This document shows positions 35,952 through 44,523 of a DNA stretch of 64,000 nucleotides, one piece after another (position 1 is the stretch's first letter; the number at the start of each line of letters is the position of its first letter). The notes beneath the pieces are model-generated. The model was not told the DNA's origin, did no database searches, and was given only the letters and a program-made list of their open reading frames with translations. Made by a program: the position numbers and the translations under genes. This DNA comes from Streptomyces sp. CoH27. Lineage in GTDB: Bacteria; Actinomycetota; Actinomycetes; Streptomycetales; Streptomycetaceae. The stretch covers positions 151,567 through 215,566 of the forward strand of contig NZ_JAIQYY010000012.1 of the NCBI RefSeq assembly GCF_020181035.1, in the 5' to 3' direction.

Positions 35952-38900
35952 AGGACATCCCTCCCGTCTGACACAGCGCTTCGACGACGAAGGCGTGGAG
36001 CCGGTCGATGACCTCGGTGTCGTGCATGGTGATCCCCCGTCGGTAGTAGTAGGTCAGCGCCATCTCGGCGGCCGACATCTGCAGTTCGCCCTGGAGCTGG
36101 AAGCGCAGCGAGCGGCCCAGCGGGCGCGGCTGCCAGGAGCCGAGGTCCCGGGCGCGCAGGCCGCGCGGCCGGGGATGCTGGTTGAACAGCACCGTGGAGA
36201 ACGGGAAGCGGTCGGCGCCGTCGAGCCCGTGGTCCGCGGCCCGCTGGTCGAACTCCCATCCGCTGTGCGCCGTACCGGCGGCCAGTTGCCCGGCGTAGTC
36301 CCGGGCCCGGTCCGGCAGCGGGGCGGGTGGGCCGCCGCGCAGCACGAGCTGGCTCATGAACAGGCCGGCCGCCGTGTCCGGGACGCCCTCGCGGGCCTGG
36401 ACGGGGACGACGAGGGTGAGCGGGCCGAGGCCGAAGGTGCGGGTGACGGCCCGGTCGAAGGCGGCGAGGACGACCGCGAACACCGAGACGCCGGTCCGGG
36501 CCGCGAGCCGGTGGGCGGCCCGGACCGCCCGCACGCCGAAGGGCCGGGAGAGCAGCAGGCCGTCGCGCGCGCCTGGTCCGGTGGCCTCGGGCAGTTCGGT
36601 CTGTGCGGCGCCCTTGAGCGCCGCCCGCCAGTACGCGGCGTCCGGGGTCGGCCCGGCGGGGCGGCGGGTCGCCGTGCAGTAGGCGCGGTAGGCGTCCGGC
36701 GGCGGGGCCCCGTCGAGGGTTCCGCCGAGCAGGAGGGTGCGCAGTTCGCGGGCGATCAGGTCCATGCTCAGCCCGTCCAGGAACAGATGGTGGGCGACCA
36801 CGACCACGGACGTCGTGCCCTCGCCGGGCACCAGGGCGGCCCGTGCGGCAGGTGCCGTGGCGGGGTCGATCAGCTCCGCCACCGCCGCGAAGCGGGCTTC
36901 CTGCACGGTGCGGGACCCGGCGGCGTGGACGGTGAGCGGGCAGCGGCGCACCTCGGCGGCGGAGGTGTGGCGCTGTCCGGTCCAGTCCGGGGTGAGGGAG
37001 AGCCGCAGTACGTCGTGCCGGGCCACCAGGGTGTCCAGCGCGGCGCGCACCTCGTCCGGTGTCACCGTCCGCTCGATGCGGACCTCGCGGGAGAGGTTGC
37101 ACCAGTCGGCGTTGCCGTCCGCCATGCAGGTGGCCAGGTAGGCGAGTTGCCGGGTGGACAGCGGGAGGGTGTCGGGCTCGCCGGGGGCGGTGTCGGGGTG
37201 GGCCCGGGGTGCGGTCGGCGTGGGCGCCGGGGTGCGGGCCGCCCGGTCGACGGCCGTGGCGAGGGAGGCCACGTCGCGGTGGCCGAAGCAGTCCTGGGTG
37301 GTGAGGGCCAGCCCGAAGCGCCGGTTGACCCGGGCCACGAACGTGATCATGTCGAGGGAGCCGATCCCGGCCTCGACGAACGCGGTGGACTCGGTGAACT
37401 CGCTGTCGCAGTCGAGGAGTTCGAGCAGAATGCCGGCGGTGGTCGCGGGGGTGCCGGGCATGTCCCGGGCGCCGCCCGGCGTGGCGTCCTGCACGGCGAC
37501 CGAGGCCGCCAGCGCCATCCGGTCGACCTTGCCGCTGCGCAGCAACGGCAGCTCCCGGCGCACCTGGACGGCCGGCGCGGGCAGCTCCAGCCGGGCCGCC
37601 ACCGCCCGCACCCGCTCGCGCAGCGCGGCCTCCTGCCCCGGTGCCGGGTCGGGCACGGCGACCAGGGCGTGCGGGCCCTGCCGGTCCACGACCACGCACT
37701 GGGCCACCCCGGGCAGTTCCTCGACCTCGGCGACGAACCGGTGGTAGGAGACGCGCCGGCCGGACACCTTCAGGTCGTTGCCCGCGCGCCCGGTGATCAC
37801 CAGGTCGTCGCCGGAGCGGAAGCCGACGTCGCCGGTGCGCAGGACGGGGGGCAGCGGCTCCACCCGGAAGGTGCCGGGGGCCGTACCGGGGCCGTCGGCG
37901 AGGATGCCCAGGGCCGGTGCGGCGGAGGCGATGAGCACCTCGCCGCGGCCGTCGGCGTCCGCTGCGTCGAGCGTGACGGTGACCCCGGGGCGGGGCCGTC
38001 CGACCGGCAGTCCCCAGGCCCCGGCCGAGTCCTCGGCGCGCACCGCCCGCCGGAACAGCTGGGCTAGGGTGCCCTCGGTCATGCCGTACAGGTTCACGAT
38101 CTCGGCGCCGGGGGCGAGGCCGGTCCACTGCCGCACCACGCGCGCCGGCAGCACCTCCCCGGCGAAGAAGGCCAGCCGCAGCGTGTCCGGCCGGCCGGCT
38201 CCGGCGGGCAGGACCTCGGCGACGCGCCGGGCGAGGGAGGGGACGAGGAAGGCGAGGGTCGGGCGGCTGCCGGCGAGGTGGGCGCCGAGGGCGGCCAGGT
38301 CCAGCTGGGCGTCCACCGGGGGCAGGCAGAGCCGGCCGCCGCCGACGAGCACGCCGAGCAGCTCGCGCAGGGAGGGGTCGAAGTTGACGCGGGTGACGGC
38401 GGCGCAGACGTCGTCCGGGCCGAGGCCGAACTCCTCGGTGAACCAGGAAAGGAACGCGTGCAGGCCGGTGCGGCTGCCGACGATCGCCTTCGGGTCCCCC
38501 GTCGACCCGGACGTGGGAAGGAGATAGGCGGCGGCGCCGTCCGGGTACTGCCCGGCGCCGGCCGGGCGCCCCGGTCCGGTGGTGCCGAGGACGACCCGCC
38601 CGGTGGCCGCGTCCAGGACCAGCTCGCCGGCGTCCGCGCCGGTGGTGCCGCGGAACTGCGCCACCGGGGAGACATCACTGCTGAGCACGGCCGACGGCCG
38701 GGTGATGCGCTCGGTCCACGCGTACTGCGCGGGTGTGAGCCCGGCGTCGACGGGCACGGGCACGGCTCCGCTGCGCAGCGCGGCCAGCAGTCCGACGACG
38801 TAGGCCGGGGTCGCGGGGCCGTGCAGCAGCACATGGGTGCGTGCGGCGCCCGCCCGGGTCAGCCGGCGGGTCAGCTCGTCGACGGCGGCGCCGAGCCGGT

Positions 38901-38991
38901 CGTACGACAGCGCGTGCCCGCACCACTCGACGGCCGTCCGGTCGGACCGGCCGAGGTCGAGCAGCCGGGTCAGGGCGTCCTGTGTCTGCAT
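35941..38991 (-). CDS. Non-ribosomal peptide synthetase, A-T-C
   Basis: 1,016 residues. The A domain (about 1-490) has LPTSGSTGDPKAIVGS, where the usual PKG is PKA, and later ITGRAGNDLKVSGRRV. The T domain has GIGSLDMI (near 545). The C-terminal condensation domain (about 610-1010) has an intact AHHLFLDGLS. The pocket residues I read are D-P-R-F-F-A-L-L-A, which match no code I can name; Asp at the first place suggests an alpha-amino acid. The ATG at 38991 is nine bases after the PaiB-like stop. The protein could pass its amino acid to the Cy-A-T-TE protein or to a free carrier protein. Confidence 0.9.
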   Translation of the reverse strand: MQTQDALTRLLDLGRSDRTAVEWCGHALSYDRLGAAVDELTRRLTRAGAARTHVLLHGPATPAYVVGLLAALRSGAVPVPVDAGLTPAQYAWTERITRPSAVLSSDVSPVAQFRGTTGADAGELVLDAATGRVVLGTTGPGRPAGAGQYPDGAAAYLLPTSGSTGDPKAIVGSRTGLHAFLSWFTEEFGLGPDDVCAAVTRVNFDPSLRELLGVLVGGGRLCLPPVDAQLDLAALGAHLAGSRPTLAFLVPSLARRVAEVLPAGAGRPDTLRLAFFAGEVLPARVVRQWTGLAPGAEIVNLYGMTEGTLAQLFRRAVRAEDSAGAWGLPVGRPRPGVTVTLDAADADGRGEVLIASAAPALGILADGPGTAPGTFRVEPLPPVLRTGDVGFRSGDDLVITGRAGNDLKVSGRRVSYHRFVAEVEELPGVAQCVVVDRQGPHALVAVPDPAPGQEAALRERVRAVAARLELPAPAVQVRRELPLLRSGKVDRMALAASVAVQDATPGGARDMPGTPATTAGILLELLDCDSEFTESTAFVEAGIGSLDMITFVARVNRRFGLALTTQDCFGHRDVASLATAVDRAARTPAPTPTAPRAHPDTAPGEPDTLPLSTRQLAYLATCMADGNADWCNLSREVRIERTVTPDEVRAALDTLVARHDVLRLSLTPDWTGQRHTSAAEVRRCPLTVHAAGSRTVQEARFAAVAELIDPATAPAARAALVPGEGTTSVVVVAHHLFLDGLSMDLIARELRTLLLGGTLDGAPPPDAYRAYCTATRRPAGPTPDAAYWRAALKGAAQTELPEATGPGARDGLLLSRPFGVRAVRAAHRLAARTGVSVFAVVLAAFDRAVTRTFGLGPLTLVVPVQAREGVPDTAAGLFMSQLVLRGGPPAPLPDRARDYAGQLAAGTAHSGWEFDQRAADHGLDGADRFPFSTVLFNQHPRPRGLRARDLGSWQPRPLGRSLRFQLQGELQMSAAEMALTYYYRRGITMHDTEVIDRLHAFVVEALCQTGGMSCAD

Positions 38992-38999
38992 GGCGGCGC

Positions 39000-39629
39000 T
39001 CAGGCGGTCCGGGCGGTCGGCGGGTCGAGGACGAGCCGGGCGAGTTCCCGCCGGGCGCTGTCGTCGCTCGCGGCGAGCACCCCGGCCAGCTGGTCGGAGG
39101 AGTCCTTGCGCTGGTTCAGCCGGAAGCAGGAGGTGAGGGTGAGGTCGTACAGCCGGAAGCCGACGATGTTCTTCAGGTAGCCCTCGGTGAGCCGAGCGGG
39201 TATCTCGTCCAGGGACCAGGTCGAGCCCTCGACCGTCTCCCGCTGCAGCCGGTCGATGAGGTCGGTGACGTCGGCGCGGGTGCGGGCGGGGTCGCTGAGC
39301 TCCAGCCGGCCGGAGATCTCCACCGCGCAGTAGAGCCAGGTGGGGATGCGGCTGCGGGTGCCGAACCACTCGGCGGGCACATAGGTGTCCGCGCCGAGCA
39401 CGGTGATCGTGGCCGGGGCGCCCGCCTCGAAGGCCACCGTCATGGCGTTGGCGCGGGCGACGTGCCCGGCGACGAACAGCCCGCTCTCCACGCTGCCGCG
39501 CAGGTCGACGGGGAGCGGCGAGGTGTACACGGTGCCGGCGTGATGGGTGGCGAGAACGCCGAAGGACTTGGCCCGGACGAAGTCGGCCATGGCGGGCAGC
39601 GGCAGGCTGAAGTGTTCTCTGGTGTACAT
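39000..39629 (-). CDS. PaiB-family FMN-binding-fold protein
   Basis: 209 residues starting MYTREHFSLP, the PaiB signature. It has SPLPVDLRGSVESGLFVAGH, then VARANAM, and later PTWLYCAVEISGRLEL. PaiB proteins have a split-barrel flavin-reductase fold. Some act as regulators, but enzymatic or flavin-binding roles are also possible. Here it lies between NRPS and acyl-CoA dehydrogenase-like genes with gaps of 2 and 8 bases, so it is more likely a pathway protein, perhaps a flavin partner of the dehydrogenase. That role is inference. Confidence 0.85.
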   Translation of the reverse strand: MYTREHFSLPLPAMADFVRAKSFGVLATHHAGTVYTSPLPVDLRGSVESGLFVAGHVARANAMTVAFEAGAPATITVLGADTYVPAEWFGTRSRIPTWLYCAVEISGRLELSDPARTRADVTDLIDRLQRETVEGSTWSLDEIPARLTEGYLKNIVGFRLYDLTLTSCFRLNQRKDSSDQLAGVLAASDDSARRELARLVLDPPTARTA

Positions 39630-39631
39630 GG

Positions 39632-40777
39632 TCAGCAGCGGTCCTTCAGTTCGGCGTCCAGCGGTTCCAGTCCGATGCCGTCGCGGGCGCCGCGCTGCGG
39701 CGGGTGGAACGCGACGGCGTGCAGGGCTCCGGCGAGCAGGGTGGGAAAGGCCGTGCGGGCGAAGCCGGCGCCGCCGGCCGCGCGCAGCAGCAGGCCGCCG
39801 AGCGCGCCGAGTTCGTCCTCGATCCGGTCGCGGGCGCGGACGGCGAGGTTCAGCTGGTCGGCCGCGGGCCGGCCGGCGTCGACTGCGCGGGCCGCGTCGA
39901 GCAGTCCGGCCTCCAGCCGGCGCAGCCCGTCGAAGCCCTGGGTCCACCGGGCGGACCCGGCGCGCCGGTCGGCCGGGGTGGCGGTCGCCAGGCAGCGGGC
40001 GACGCCCAGGTAGGCGGCCCCGATCAGCAGCTGGAACCAGGTGTAGCAGTCGGTGGCGAAGCGCCGGCCGCTCTCGCCGCGCAGCGGGAAGACCCGGTCG
40101 TCGCCGACGCGTACCCCGGTCAGACGGACGGCGTGGCTCTCGGCGGCGCGGAACACCGGGCTGGTCCAGAAGGGTTCGCGGTCGAGGCCCTCGGCCCCGG
40201 CGGGGACGAAGACCTGGGCGTATCCCTCGGGGGTGCCGTCGGGGGCGCGCAGCTCGGCCATGAGGGACAGCACGTCCATGCTGGTGGACAGGGAGCAGGG
40301 CCGCTTCAGGCCGGTGACGAGCCAGTCGCCGCCGTCGCGGACCGCCCAGCTGCCGAGCGTGCGCAGATCGCGGCCGGGCGTGGACTCGGCGCCGCCGGAG
40401 GCGAGGAGTCCGGCGCCGGCGCCGAGGTCCTTCAGGATGGCCGCGGCCCGCTCGTCCCCGGACCGGGCCACCCGGGCGAGTGCGGCGATCTTGTAGTGGT
40501 GCATGGTGGTGGCGACGGCCGCGGCCGGGGCCAGGGTGCCGAGCGCGAGCTGGAAGCGTACGGCGTCCGCCGCCGACGCTCCGGTGCCCGCGCACTCCCG
40601 GGGGATGAGCAGGGCGGTGGCGCGGGTCCGCTTGAGCGCCGCGAACGCGGGCCCGGCGTCCTGTTCGTGCTCCTCGGCCGGCCGGGCGGACAGGGCGGCG
40701 AAGAGTCCTTCGGCCACCGCCTCCAGCCCGGCCCGGGCGTCGGCGACGACGGTGTCCTCGATGTCACGACCGGTCAC
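39632..40777 (-). CDS. Acyl-CoA dehydrogenase-like flavoprotein
   Basis: 381 residues with the three-part dehydrogenase plan. There is an N-terminal helical part (LLIPRECAGTGASAADAVRF), a middle barrel with SGGAESTPGRDLRTLGSWAV and GDDRVFPLRGESG, and a C-terminal helical bundle. The usual C-terminal RDA motif is not obvious, so it may belong to an oxygenase-like branch. In such clusters these enzymes often desaturate or oxidise carrier-bound amino acids. The GTG at 40777 overlaps the ligase stop (GTGA). Confidence 0.86.
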   Translation of the reverse strand: MTGRDIEDTVVADARAGLEAVAEGLFAALSARPAEEHEQDAGPAFAALKRTRATALLIPRECAGTGASAADAVRFQLALGTLAPAAAVATTMHHYKIAALARVARSGDERAAAILKDLGAGAGLLASGGAESTPGRDLRTLGSWAVRDGGDWLVTGLKRPCSLSTSMDVLSLMAELRAPDGTPEGYAQVFVPAGAEGLDREPFWTSPVFRAAESHAVRLTGVRVGDDRVFPLRGESGRRFATDCYTWFQLLIGAAYLGVARCLATATPADRRAGSARWTQGFDGLRRLEAGLLDAARAVDAGRPAADQLNLAVRARDRIEDELGALGGLLLRAAGGAGFARTAFPTLLAGALHAVAFHPPQRGARDGIGLEPLDAELKDRC

Positions 40778-42249
40778 TGGCTGCTGCCTTCCTGAGCGTG
40801 CATGATCCGCCGTACGGCGGTGTAGTCGGTCTTGCCGAGGGGGGTGCGCGGGATCGCCGGGACGTACGCGTAGCGCTGGGGCAGCTGGGGGGAGAGCAGC
40901 CGCTCGGCGAGCAGCCGCCGTACCTCGGCGAGGTCGAACCGGTCGTCGGTGACGAGCAGTGCCGCGACCCGCTCGGTCTGCTCCGGGTCCGGGACACCGA
41001 CCACGGCGCTGTCCAGCACCCCGGGGCAGCCGCGCAGCGCCGCCTCGATCTCAAGGGGGCCGACCTTGTGCCCGGCGACGTTGATGAAGCCGGACAGCCG
41101 GCCGCGTACATACCAGCCGCCGGGGTCGGCGCGGACGAGATCGCGGGTGCGCAGCCAGCCGTCCTCGAACATCTCGGCGCTCGCCTCCGGGTCGCGGTAG
41201 TAGCCGCGGGCGAGGGCGGGGCCCCGGACGTGCAGTTCGTGCAGGTCTTCGCCGCCGGTGCCGTCGGGTGCGGGGGCCAGCCGCCATTCGACGCCGGCGA
41301 TGGGGGTGCCGATGGAGCCGTGGCCGGTGTGGGCCTTGTCGAAGCAGATGACGCCGATCTCGGACAGCCCGTAGACCTGGCGCAGCGGAACACCGAACCG
41401 CTGGTGGAACCGCTCCTGGAGGTCGGGGCCGAGGGGTGCGCTGCCGGAGATGACCGTGCGCAGCGAACGTGCCCAGGAGGGCGGCACCTGCTGTGCGTCG
41501 GTGAGGAGCTGGTACAGCACGGGCAGGCCGCTCATGAGCGTGACGGCGCTGTCCTCGATCCGCCGGGCCAGGCCCCGGCCGGTCAGCCGGCCGGGGCGGG
41601 CGAAGACCACGCTCGCCCCGGCGAGCAGCGTCGGCAGGGTGAGGACGTCGATGCCGTGGCAGTGCGCCAGGGGCAGCGGGCACAGGACCACGTCGGCCGG
41701 GGTCAGCTCCAGTTCGCCGCCCCATAGCCGGACCCGGGCCGCGATGGCCGCCTGGCTCATCACGATGCCCTTGGGCTCGCCGGTGGAGCCGGAGGTGCAG
41801 TGCACCACCCAGTCACCGGGCGCGTATCCGGTCGCGGCGCGGGCCCGGTGGTGCTCGGCGTCGTCGGTTTCCCGCAGGGTGAATCCGCCGCGTCCGGAGG
41901 CTGGTTGCCGGTCCAGGGCCAGCCAGCTGACGTCGAAGCGGGCCGCGTGGTGGGTGCGTTCCGGTGCGGACAGCCGGCTGTCCAGCAGGACGGTGACGAG
42001 GCCGAGCCGGGCGGCGGCGAGGTAGAGCGAGAGGAAGGTGAAGGGGTCGTCGACGGCCAGGCCCAGCACATCGCGCGGGCCGAGCCGGGCCGCCAGCTCC
42101 CCGACCGCGGCGTCGACGCCGGCCAGCAGGTCGGCGTACGTCGCCTCGGTGCCGTCGTAGCCGACCAGCGCCCGGGCCCCGGGGACGGCGAGCGCCACCG
42201 CGCGGAACGCCGGGTACAGCGCCGGGCCGGTGTCGGTGCCGTCCGTCAT
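40774..42249 (-). CDS. Acyl-AMP ligase (ANL superfamily), stand-alone
   Basis: 491 residues. The core motif is HCTSGSTGEPKGIVMS, followed by YGLSEIGVICFDK, GWLRTRDLVRADPGGWYVRG and GKTDYTAVRR with the C-terminal catalytic Lys. No carrier domain is attached. It should adenylate a carboxylic or amino acid and load CoA or a free carrier protein. It is the first gene of the long minus-strand operon; the ATG at 42249 follows GAGG. The pocket code was not readable with confidence, and an aryl or short acyl substrate is possible. Confidence 0.88.
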   Translation of the reverse strand: MTDGTDTGPALYPAFRAVALAVPGARALVGYDGTEATYADLLAGVDAAVGELAARLGPRDVLGLAVDDPFTFLSLYLAAARLGLVTVLLDSRLSAPERTHHAARFDVSWLALDRQPASGRGGFTLRETDDAEHHRARAATGYAPGDWVVHCTSGSTGEPKGIVMSQAAIAARVRLWGGELELTPADVVLCPLPLAHCHGIDVLTLPTLLAGASVVFARPGRLTGRGLARRIEDSAVTLMSGLPVLYQLLTDAQQVPPSWARSLRTVISGSAPLGPDLQERFHQRFGVPLRQVYGLSEIGVICFDKAHTGHGSIGTPIAGVEWRLAPAPDGTGGEDLHELHVRGPALARGYYRDPEASAEMFEDGWLRTRDLVRADPGGWYVRGRLSGFINVAGHKVGPLEIEAALRGCPGVLDSAVVGVPDPEQTERVAALLVTDDRFDLAEVRRLLAERLLSPQLPQRYAYVPAIPRTPLGKTDYTAVRRIMHAQEGSSQ

Positions 42250-42683
42250 GGTGACCTCGTCCGTTCTCTCGGAAACCGCTCCCCGGGCACGGGGACGGTC
42301 GCTGAATGCGCGCCTCCGATTCCGGGGAGGGAACGCGCGGAATTCGATGCCTCGATGGACGGACCTCGGATGGTGACCACCTGCCCGAAAGCCCCGTTCC
42401 ACATTTCGAGATCGGGGTGATATCCCGTCGGTAAACGGCCGGCCGAGTGATGTCTTTTCGGCCTGCGACCGCCGGAAAGATATCCCGGTCGAGCCCATGG
42501 ATGCCCCTGTGCGGGAGTGGCCGGGTGCGGTCGTGGCACCGGGCGGCCAGCCCCGGACGGGTCAGGGCAGGGGCCGGCTGCCGCCAGACTGGACGGTGAC
42601 GGAAACGTGCCGTGGAGACGGGGAGACCAGGAGACGGAGAGACAGCGGGCGAGGGGTGCGGAGGGGGTGAGGAGAGCGCCCGG
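42250..42683 (-). promoter_or_regulatory. Probable promoter region of the ligase/NRPS/Car operon
   Basis: 434 bases without a convincing gene, between the regulator stop and the ligase start. It has two direct copies of GATATCCCG (42419 and 42479), exactly 60 bases apart, in its lowest-GC part. The distance of six helical turns and the location upstream of the operon make them candidate operator half-sites. Confidence 0.45.
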
Positions 42684-43688
42684 TCAGATGTCGAGCCAGC
42701 CGCGGGCCACGGCGTGCGCGCCGGCCTGGAAGCGGGAGTCCGCCCGCAGCTTGCGCATGAGGTCGGTCATGATGCGGCGCAGGGTGCGCGAGGAGATCCC
42801 GAGCGACCTGGCGATGGCATCGTCCTTCATGCCCTGGCCGAGCATGCGGACCAGCGACAGCTCCCTGTTGTCCAGTTCCTCCTCCGCGGTGTCGGCGCTC
42901 GGCACGACACCGGACGAGTCGGTGGCGCCGTGCACCCAGCAGAACTCGAACACCGAGATGAACAGGCCCAGCAGGTCGGGGTCCCGCACCTCCAGCGCGG
43001 TCATGGCCTCCGGATCGGACTCGGCGGTGCCGGCCGGTACGTAGGCCACGGCCCGGTCGATCACGATGAGCCGGAAGGGCAGCACCGAGGCCACCCGCAC
43101 CTCGGCGCCCGCCTCCTGGAGCTCCGCCAGGTGGGCCCTGCCGTGCGGCACCTTGAGCATCGTGCTCAGGTGGATGGAGCGCATGCTGACGCCGCGTTCG
43201 ATGACCTGGCGGTTGCGCTGCATGCTGTCCTTCAGCATGGCGTGCGGCAGCGGCGAGCCCGGGTGCATGCTCAGCACCTCGGCACGGGCCTGCGTGGCCG
43301 CGCCCTCCAGCGCGACCGATATCTCACGCTGACCTACCAACCGGTCGGCCTGGGGCATGCTTTCGCTCTCGGTGCGCAGCCGCAGCAGAGAGGAGCTGAG
43401 CGTGGACAGGGTCGCCCGGTACCGCTCCAGCTCGGCGAGACGCTCGCGGGTCTCCTCCTCCTGGAGGGCGACCAGGCGGGCGAGGATCGCGTCCGGGGTG
43501 AGGGTCACCGCCTCCCCCCGGACGTCCAGCCGGCGCACCAGCCCGGCCCGGCTCAGCTGATCGAGGACCCTCTCCAGTTCGTCCTCGTGCATACCGAGGG
43601 CCTGGCCAGCCGCACGCGGATCCGCCGAGGGCTCGCCGAGCAGCAGCCGCAGCAGGCGATGTCCCTGGTCAGTCAGCGTATGTCGCAC
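42684..43688 (-). CDS. Helix-turn-helix regulator (TrmB-like N-terminus, LuxR-type C-terminus)
   Basis: 334 residues. The N-terminal winged-helix part (GHRLLRLLLGEPSADPRAAG ... LSRAGLVRRLDV) is followed by a long helix and a phospholipase-D-like or ligand domain. A C-terminal LuxR-type helix-turn-helix ends the protein (LGQGMKDDAIARSLGISSRT). I chose the GTG at 43688 because AGAGGGGG lies six bases upstream; the ATG at 43706 would contain that site. This pattern is common for cluster-situated regulators in Streptomyces. It lies between the two main operons and is the only specific regulator in the visible cluster. Confidence 0.88.
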   Translation of the reverse strand: MRHTLTDQGHRLLRLLLGEPSADPRAAGQALGMHEDELERVLDQLSRAGLVRRLDVRGEAVTLTPDAILARLVALQEEETRERLAELERYRATLSTLSSSLLRLRTESESMPQADRLVGQREISVALEGAATQARAEVLSMHPGSPLPHAMLKDSMQRNRQVIERGVSMRSIHLSTMLKVPHGRAHLAELQEAGAEVRVASVLPFRLIVIDRAVAYVPAGTAESDPEAMTALEVRDPDLLGLFISVFEFCWVHGATDSSGVVPSADTAEEELDNRELSLVRMLGQGMKDDAIARSLGISSRTLRRIMTDLMRKLRADSRFQAGAHAVARGWLDI

Positions 43689-43899
43689 AGGCGACCCCCT
43701 CTTCATAATCATGCCAACTATGACATGACCAATCACTGAGACCGCTCCCGGGTCGCGTCCGCGGCCCCACCGGGGCGGGCCCCGGATTCCGCGGGCGGGC
43801 TCCGAACAGGCCGGATCCCATGCCGTGACGGGCCCGGACATGCCGAAGCGGGCCATCGCATGCCGCGATGACCCGCTTCACGCCGGCGTCGGCGTCGGA

Positions 43900-44064
43900 T
43901 CAGCCCCAGGCGAGGTCGCCCGGTTCGGCGCTCGCCGTCACGGCGTACGCCTCGGTCCGCTCCGTGCCCTGTCCGACGGCACCGGCCAGCACCGTGAGCA
44001 TGGCGACCCCCGTCAGAAGCGCGGCGACTCGGCTTCCCGTGGCCTTGATGCTCTCGTTGCGCAT
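43900..44064 (-). CDS. Small secreted peptide upstream of the regulator
   Basis: 54 residues: a positively charged start, a hydrophobic core (VAALLTGVAMLTVLAGAV), then a short polar tail ending EPGDLAWG. A GGGGG site precedes the ATG at 44064. It is too short for an enzyme and looks exported. It is co-oriented with the helix-turn-helix regulator 211 bases downstream, so it may be a signalling peptide for that regulator or simply a small exported protein. The role is inferred. Confidence 0.6.
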   Translation of the reverse strand: MRNESIKATGSRVAALLTGVAMLTVLAGAVGQGTERTEAYAVTASAEPGDLAWG

Positions 44065-44523
44065 TCCATCCCCCTTGTTGGCTCCTGCCGGCCGGCTTCT
44101 CTCCGGCCGCAATTCGATACTCCCCGCTCATCGGCCACAGGAAAAGGACTGCGCTTCGGCCAGGAAGGGCCATGTCACATTACGGCCACGTAACGGAAGG
44201 CAACGAAATTCTTACGCGCCGGGGTTATCCGGAAAATCATCCGTGAAAACCGTGCCGCGTGCAGAAGTTATCGATTCAACCGTGCCGTGCGCGAGGAATC
44301 TTGTGGCCCGGCTCCACGGCCGCCCTTCCTGTCCGGAGCCGGACACGTCAGGTCACGGCCAGCGTCCGGCTGTGGACAGCCCGTCGCAGCCCCGCCGAGG
44401 ATCGGGTCATCCGTCGGCAGAGACGCTTGCCACCGAGGAGACCCGGGACGGGTCGTTCCTCCTGCGCTGCCTGAAACAGCCGGACTTCTGTACGCCTGTA
44501 CTCCTGTACGCAAAGGATCACGT
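44065..44523. promoter_or_regulatory. Divergent regulatory region before argH
   Basis: 459 bases without a convincing gene. It contains the palindrome TTACGGCCACGTAA (44180-44193) and low-GC stretches near 44,205-44,275. Position 44329-44406 is a 78-bp element that recurs at 60150-60227. The argH ribosome site AAAGGA ends at 44518. Promoters for the small peptide (leftward) and for the ten-kilobase plus-strand operon should lie here. Confidence 0.6.
44329..44406 (+). repeat. 78-bp upstream element, copy A
   Basis: Aligns without gaps to 60150-60227 with about 58 of 78 positions identical by my count. The best cores are CCGGACACG (44339-44347), CAGGT (44349-44353), GTGGACA (44372-44378) and CGAGGATCGG near the end. 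It starts 195 bases before the argH GTG. The mismatches show no codon periodicity, so it is probably non-coding and regulatory. Confidence 0.7.

Noticed and set aside
42246..42539. Short minus-strand ORF between the ligase and regulator genes
   Set aside because: Pro/Arg-rich sequence with no ribosome site or family; the segment looks like a promoter region.
44287..44523. ArgH extension upstream of GTG 44524
   Set aside because: The upstream codons cover the 78-bp element and do not resemble ArgH. The family start VTDKLWGGRF follows AAAGGA.
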